From: an uncultured Bacteroidales bacterium
GTDB lineage: Bacteria > Bacteroidota > Bacteroidia > Bacteroidales > UBA932
Length of the DNA stretch: 44,381 nt
Direction of reading: 5' to 3'
Assembly: GCA_949289565.1 (NCBI GenBank)
Contig: CASEOO010000025.1
Coordinates: forward strand, 1-44,381
Both the position numbers and the translations under genes were made by a program. Below, piece after piece: positions 40,616 through 44,381 of this stretch; positions within the stretch are counted from its first letter, which is position 1, and each line of letters starts with the position of its first letter. Below the pieces are notes generated by a model. It was not told the DNA's origin, ran no database searches, and worked only from the letters and a program-made list of their open reading frames with translations.

Positions 40616-42196
40616 ATGAAACTTCTATACAATATGACCAATATCATGGCGGCGGCCCTGGCTCTGGCTTCGCTGGCGGCATGTGCCGAAAAAGATCTGT
40701 ATCCCGAGACTGGAAAGGACTGGGAAAACATCACGGATTTCCTCGACTCGGAGGATGACAGGCAGTTCCTGACATATTACAAGCCATATGTAGGGACAGT
40801 GGCAGACCCTATGCCTTTTTATGACGCAAAGGCTGGAAACTACAAGATACTGTATCTGCAGGACTATCAGGTGAACCAGACAGGGACTTATCATCCTTTC
40901 TGGTGTCTCGAGACTGAGGACGGCTCTTCCTATGTTTCGTTAGGTGAAGTGCTTCCTTGCGGAAACATCGAGGAGCAGGATGCCGCGTTGGGAACGGGGT
41001 GTGCCGTGTATGACGAGGCGGGAGATGTGTACCATATATATTATACCGGGAACAAGCACCAGCCTGCGGCATCTGAAAACGGCCAGGTGGTGATGCGTGC
41101 CACCTCGAAGGATTTCAAGACATGGACGAAAGACCTGGCATTCTGCATCAAGGGAACAGACAACGGCTATGACAGGAATGATTTCCGCGACCCGTGTGTT
41201 TTCAAGGATGATGACGGCAAATGGCATATGGTCGTGACTACCAAGAAGTCCGGAACCAGCGTCCTGGCTGATTATGTCTCCGATGACCTGAATGAGTGGA
41301 AGTGGAACGGTGATTTCATGACCACCATCTGGGGCAGGTTCTATGAGTGCCCAGACATTTTCAAGATGGGTGACTGGTGGTATCTGATATATTCTGACAT
41401 TGAATCCTTTGACCGCAAAGTGCATTATCTGAAAGGCAGAACTCTCGATGAACTTAAGGCTTGCGGCCCTGGTGACGTATGGCCTGATTCGAAAGAAGGA
41501 ACTCTGGATTCCAGAGCGTACTATGCCGCCAAGACGGCCTCAGACGGCGTCTCCAGGATGATCTGGGGATGGTGTCCTGTCCGCCCTGGCGAGGACAATT
41601 CCGATGTGAAATCCGGATGGGGAGGGGCTCTGGTCTGCCATGAGCTCAGGCAGAATGAAGACGGCACTCTGGCATGTGTCGCTCCCGAGTCTGTCAAAGC
41701 GTCTTTTGCTGATGCTTGTCCGGTCTCAGAGAAGGCAGGCGAGGAGTGGTCCGGGTCTGATGGAAATTATACCATATCTGACGGAGGATATGTGCTCTTT
41801 TCAAGGCTTTCCACACGGAATCTGATCACTTTCGACGTGAAAGCAGAACCTGCGGACAAATTCGGCTTCTCATTCTGCCGAGGCGGGGATTCCGAGGTAT
41901 GGTATTCCATGGTGGTGAATCCGGAGAACGGGAACACGAACCGGAAACTGAATCTCGAGCAGCAAGGCCCTGAAGGCTCTGGATTTCTGGACGGAGGCGA
42001 CAGCTATTTCTTTCCGAATGCCGCGGATGACACTTATCATGTCACAGTCATCACCGACAACTCTGTGTGTGTTGTCTATATAAATGACGTCCTCGTTTAT
42101 ACAAGCCGTCTCTATGGCCTGGCCAGAAACTGCTGGTCCATAGATTCATATGCCGGCGAGGTCGCTGTCAATAACCTTTCCATCCGCAAATATTAA
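40616..42196 (+). CDS. GH32-family-like lipoprotein with non-canonical nucleophile motif
   Basis: This 526-aa lipoprotein (lipobox LAAC at Cys23) has a five-bladed propeller of the GH32/GH43 type. The usual WMNDPNG is replaced by TVADPMPFYD (Asp64), while RDP (Asp192 in FRDPCVF) and ECPD (Glu244 in YECPDIF) are kept, so all three acidic residues seem present. A C-terminal beta-sandwich (about 380-526) ends in VAVNNLSIRKY. It is probably a fructan hydrolase or a catalytically altered fructan-binding protein. It lies 11 bp before the canonical GH32 gene. Confidence 0.78.
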   Translation: MKLLYNMTNIMAAALALASLAACAEKDLYPETGKDWENITDFLDSEDDRQFLTYYKPYVGTVADPMPFYDAKAGNYKILYLQDYQVNQTGTYHPFWCLETEDGSSYVSLGEVLPCGNIEEQDAALGTGCAVYDEAGDVYHIYYTGNKHQPAASENGQVVMRATSKDFKTWTKDLAFCIKGTDNGYDRNDFRDPCVFKDDDGKWHMVVTTKKSGTSVLADYVSDDLNEWKWNGDFMTTIWGRFYECPDIFKMGDWWYLIYSDIESFDRKVHYLKGRTLDELKACGPGDVWPDSKEGTLDSRAYYAAKTASDGVSRMIWGWCPVRPGEDNSDVKSGWGGALVCHELRQNEDGTLACVAPESVKASFADACPVSEKAGEEWSGSDGNYTISDGGYVLFSRLSTRNLITFDVKAEPADKFGFSFCRGGDSEVWYSMVVNPENGNTNRKLNLEQQGPEGSGFLDGGDSYFFPNAADDTYHVTVITDNSVCVVYINDVLVYTSRLYGLARNCWSIDSYAGEVAVNNLSIRKY

Positions 42197-42207
42197 AATC
42201 CGGGACT

Positions 42208-44007
42208 ATGCAAAAGTCAATATCCAAGTTGCTGGCGGCGCTTTCTGCAATTCTTCTGTGCTCGGCGATATATGCCGCTGAAGATTCCGGAATCAATATC
42301 CGCCATCTCTCGAATGAACAGAACATCATAGACCTTCAGCCTGCCGGCAGGTATCTTCTGCTTCCTGTGGAGGATGAGGCGGTGGAGGGGAAGGTGTATC
42401 TGGTGCAGGACAATGTGACTATAAGCCACGGTCTTAATATCAGGCTGGCCAGGAAAAAAGTGGACTACTATGTGCCTGTAGACCTGAGCGCATTCCATGG
42501 CCGGAAACTCCAGATGGAAATTCAGGCGGTGCCGGCGTCTTCAGTCTGCTGGGATCATATTTCATTTGCAGACGAGTTCGAGATGCAGACATCTCCCGAA
42601 CCTGCATACCACCACATACCTCCTTATGGATGGATGAATGACCCGAACGGAATGTTCTATCAGGACGGAGTGTATCATTTGTATTATCAGTACAACCCTT
42701 ATGGATGCACTTGGGGGAATCTTCATTGGGGACATTCCACCAGTACAGACCTGGTTCACTGGAAACATGTAGGCGCTCCGCTTGCCCCTGATGCGTGGGG
42801 ATATATTTTCAGCGGCTCCTGCGTGGTGGACTGTCATAATACATCCGGCTTCGGGGAAAATGCCGTGGCGGCATTCTACACTTCCTCCAAGCCGACCAGA
42901 TGGACGGACTGCCAGGCGCAGAGCATAGCTTTCAGCACAGACGGAGGCTATACGTTCGACAAATATGAATCGAATCCTGTCCTGATTTCAGACCTGAAGG
43001 ATTTCCGCGATCCTAAAGTTTTCTGGTATGCTCCGGGAAAACATTGGGTGATGGTTCTGGCCGCCGGCCAGGAGATGCACATATATTCTTCCTCAAACTT
43101 GATAGACTGGAAGTTTGAGAGCGCTTTCGGCGAAGGGCAGGGAGCTCATGGAGGAGTATGGGAATGCCCGGACTTAGTGGAGCTTGAAGTGGAAGGCACT
43201 GGAGAGAAGAAATGGGTTCTGATATGCAATATAAATCCTGGAGGTCCTTTCGGCGGCAGCGCCACCCAGTATTTCGTGGGCTCATTCAACGGAAAGCGTT
43301 TCGTGAACGAGTTTCCGGAAGAGACGAAATGGATGGACTGGGGAAAAGACAATTACGCCACTGTCACATGGAGCAACGCTCCTGACGGAAGGTGCATTGC
43401 CATAGGCTGGATGAGCAATTGGCAGTACCAGAACCAGCTTCCTGTTTTCGGGTACAGGGGAGCCAACACCATTGCGAGGGAACTGAGCCTTTATGAACAG
43501 GATGGAGAGGTTTATCTCAAGTCCGGACCGGTGAAGGAGATGGATGCCGCGAGGTCTTTGGTGACGGAGAAAAAACCGTTCCCTGTGTCCGGAATGGACT
43601 GCAAGAAGGATTATTGCCTGCCGGAAGACGGAGTGTTCGAGATAGAGCTGACATTCCGGAATCATGGGGCAGAGAAGTTCGGCATCGTTTTCAGCAACCA
43701 TGATGGAGAGAGCGTAAAAATGTACTGCGATGCCTCCAAAGGCAAGTTCGCGATGGACAGGACCGAGAGCGGGAATGTGGATTTCAGCGTAGATTTTCCG
43801 GTGGTCACATGCGCTCCTGTGCCTGAAAACGACGAGCTGTCCCTGAGGATATTTTTCGACAGGACGAGCGTCGAGATTTTCGGAAATGGCGGAGAGTTTG
43901 TGATGACAAACCTGGTGTTCCCGTCCTCTCCTTATACCGGCATCGGTTTTTATGCTGACCGTGGCGCTTTCGATGTCACCTCATTCAAAGTATACAGGAT
44001 AGACTGA
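42208..44007 (+). CDS. Glycoside hydrolase family 32 fructanase (exo-levanase/inulinase type)
   Basis: A secreted 599-aa enzyme that should release fructose from levan, inulin or sucrose-type fructans. After a signal peptide (SAIYA) and an N-terminal domain of about 105 residues, as in Bacteroides GH32 enzymes, the catalytic propeller starts. Nucleophile Asp145 is in WMNDPNG (142-148), transition-state Asp268 in FRDPKVF, and acid/base Glu319 in WECPD. The C-terminal beta-sandwich carries FFDRTSVEIFGNGGE. Together with the fructose-type sensor, this gives the best substrate prediction for the locus. Confidence 0.95.
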   Translation: MQKSISKLLAALSAILLCSAIYAAEDSGINIRHLSNEQNIIDLQPAGRYLLLPVEDEAVEGKVYLVQDNVTISHGLNIRLARKKVDYYVPVDLSAFHGRKLQMEIQAVPASSVCWDHISFADEFEMQTSPEPAYHHIPPYGWMNDPNGMFYQDGVYHLYYQYNPYGCTWGNLHWGHSTSTDLVHWKHVGAPLAPDAWGYIFSGSCVVDCHNTSGFGENAVAAFYTSSKPTRWTDCQAQSIAFSTDGGYTFDKYESNPVLISDLKDFRDPKVFWYAPGKHWVMVLAAGQEMHIYSSSNLIDWKFESAFGEGQGAHGGVWECPDLVELEVEGTGEKKWVLICNINPGGPFGGSATQYFVGSFNGKRFVNEFPEETKWMDWGKDNYATVTWSNAPDGRCIAIGWMSNWQYQNQLPVFGYRGANTIARELSLYEQDGEVYLKSGPVKEMDAARSLVTEKKPFPVSGMDCKKDYCLPEDGVFEIELTFRNHGAEKFGIVFSNHDGESVKMYCDASKGKFAMDRTESGNVDFSVDFPVVTCAPVPENDELSLRIFFDRTSVEIFGNGGEFVMTNLVFPSSPYTGIGFYADRGAFDVTSFKVYRID

Positions 44008-44023
44008 TAAAAAGTTGTAATAT

Positions 44024-44381
44024 ATGGAACAATCAAAATCAAATCTGATGAAGCTGCTGCCTGTCATGGTGTGCTTTTTTGCTATGGGTTTTGTAGACCT
44101 TGTGGGCATAGCTTCGAATTATGTGAAGGCCGACCTGTCGCTTTCTGATGCGCAGGCGAATGTCTTTCCTTCATTGGTTTTCTTCTGGTTTCTGATATTT
44201 TCCGTGCCTACAGGGCTGCTGATGAACAGGATAGGAAGGAAGAAGACCGTGCTTCTGAGCCTGGCTGTCACTGCCGTGTCTCTGGCTCTGCCGTCATTTG
44301 GGGACAGCTATGCTGTGATGCTTCTGTCTTTTTCATTGCTCGGCATAGGAAATGCCCTGATGCAGACCTCGCTGAATCCAT
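44024..44381 (+). CDS. FHS/MFS sugar permease, N-terminal fragment (runs off the window)
   Basis: Only the first 119 codons are present. Hydrophobic segments LLPVMVCFFAMGFVDLVGIA, VFFWFLIFSVPTGLLM, VLLSLAVTAVSLAL and LLSFSLLGIGNALM are visible, and the loop MNRIGRKKTV is the MFS motif between helices 2 and 3. It resembles the fucose-permease (FHS) branch, which includes the fructose importers of Bacteroides fructan loci. It starts 16 bp after the GH32 gene in the same operon. Confidence 0.82.
   Translation, partial: MEQSKSNLMKLLPVMVCFFAMGFVDLVGIASNYVKADLSLSDAQANVFPSLVFFWFLIFSVPTGLLMNRIGRKKTVLLSLAVTAVSLALPSFGDSYAVMLLSFSLLGIGNALMQTSLNP

Overview
The window reads as a chromosome segment of a Bacteroidota (most likely Bacteroidales) carbohydrate specialist. 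The evidence is two SusC/SusD pairs, many lipoproteins with a Cys lipobox, a hybrid two-component sensor with an AraC output domain, -7 boxes of the TAnnTTTG type, and few Shine-Dalgarno sequences. I cannot name the genus from sequence alone.

Layout. (1) 1-170: end of an rRNA operon (5S rRNA and terminator). (2) 266-1083: a continuous ladder of about sixteen 52-bp palindromic repeat units that switches sequence family half-way while staying in phase. (3) 1097-6631: hexuronate catabolism (uxuB-uxuA, minus strand) diverging from a LacI-type regulator, followed by biotin genes bioA-bioD. (4) 6609-26826: an 11-gene, roughly 17-kb minus-strand polysaccharide-utilization operon. In transcription order it holds a DapA-family aldolase, an SSS symporter, L-fucose/D-arabinose isomerase, an FG-GAP lipoprotein, a lectin-like lipoprotein, a 46-aa peptide, a fimbrillin-like lipoprotein, SusC, SusD, a GH2 enzyme and a BNR/sialidase-fold lipoprotein. 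A LacI repressor and a divergent ribulokinase sit at its head. Three copies of a TAAATCGnTTTA operator tie the repressor, the kinase and the operon together. The isomerase plus ribulokinase pairing suggests D-arabinose (via D-ribulose) rather than classical fucose catabolism. (5) 26827-30183: an IS200-like REP-associated tyrosine transposase (RAYT) flanked by two six-unit arrays of the same 52-bp repeat, then a small membrane protein, a 50-aa peptide and a decayed repeat pair that runs into a strong hairpin. (6) 30184-44381: a PepSY-like lipoprotein, then a fructan-type locus: a hybrid two-component sensor with a periplasmic sugar-binding domain, SusC, SusD, a DUF4960-like surface lipoprotein, two GH32-family proteins and the start of an FHS/MFS sugar permease that runs off the window.

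The most unusual signals are: the RAYT-repeat system, with a fixed 52-bp period, two interchangeable hairpin families and hybrid intermediates; a pair of unannotated micropeptides sharing the motif Y-x2-P-x8-V-E-x-G-F-A; the operator-defined FucI/ribulokinase regulon; and a G9 tract plus an in-frame 84-bp tandem repeat inside the sensor kinase, which look like sites of slippage-driven variation.
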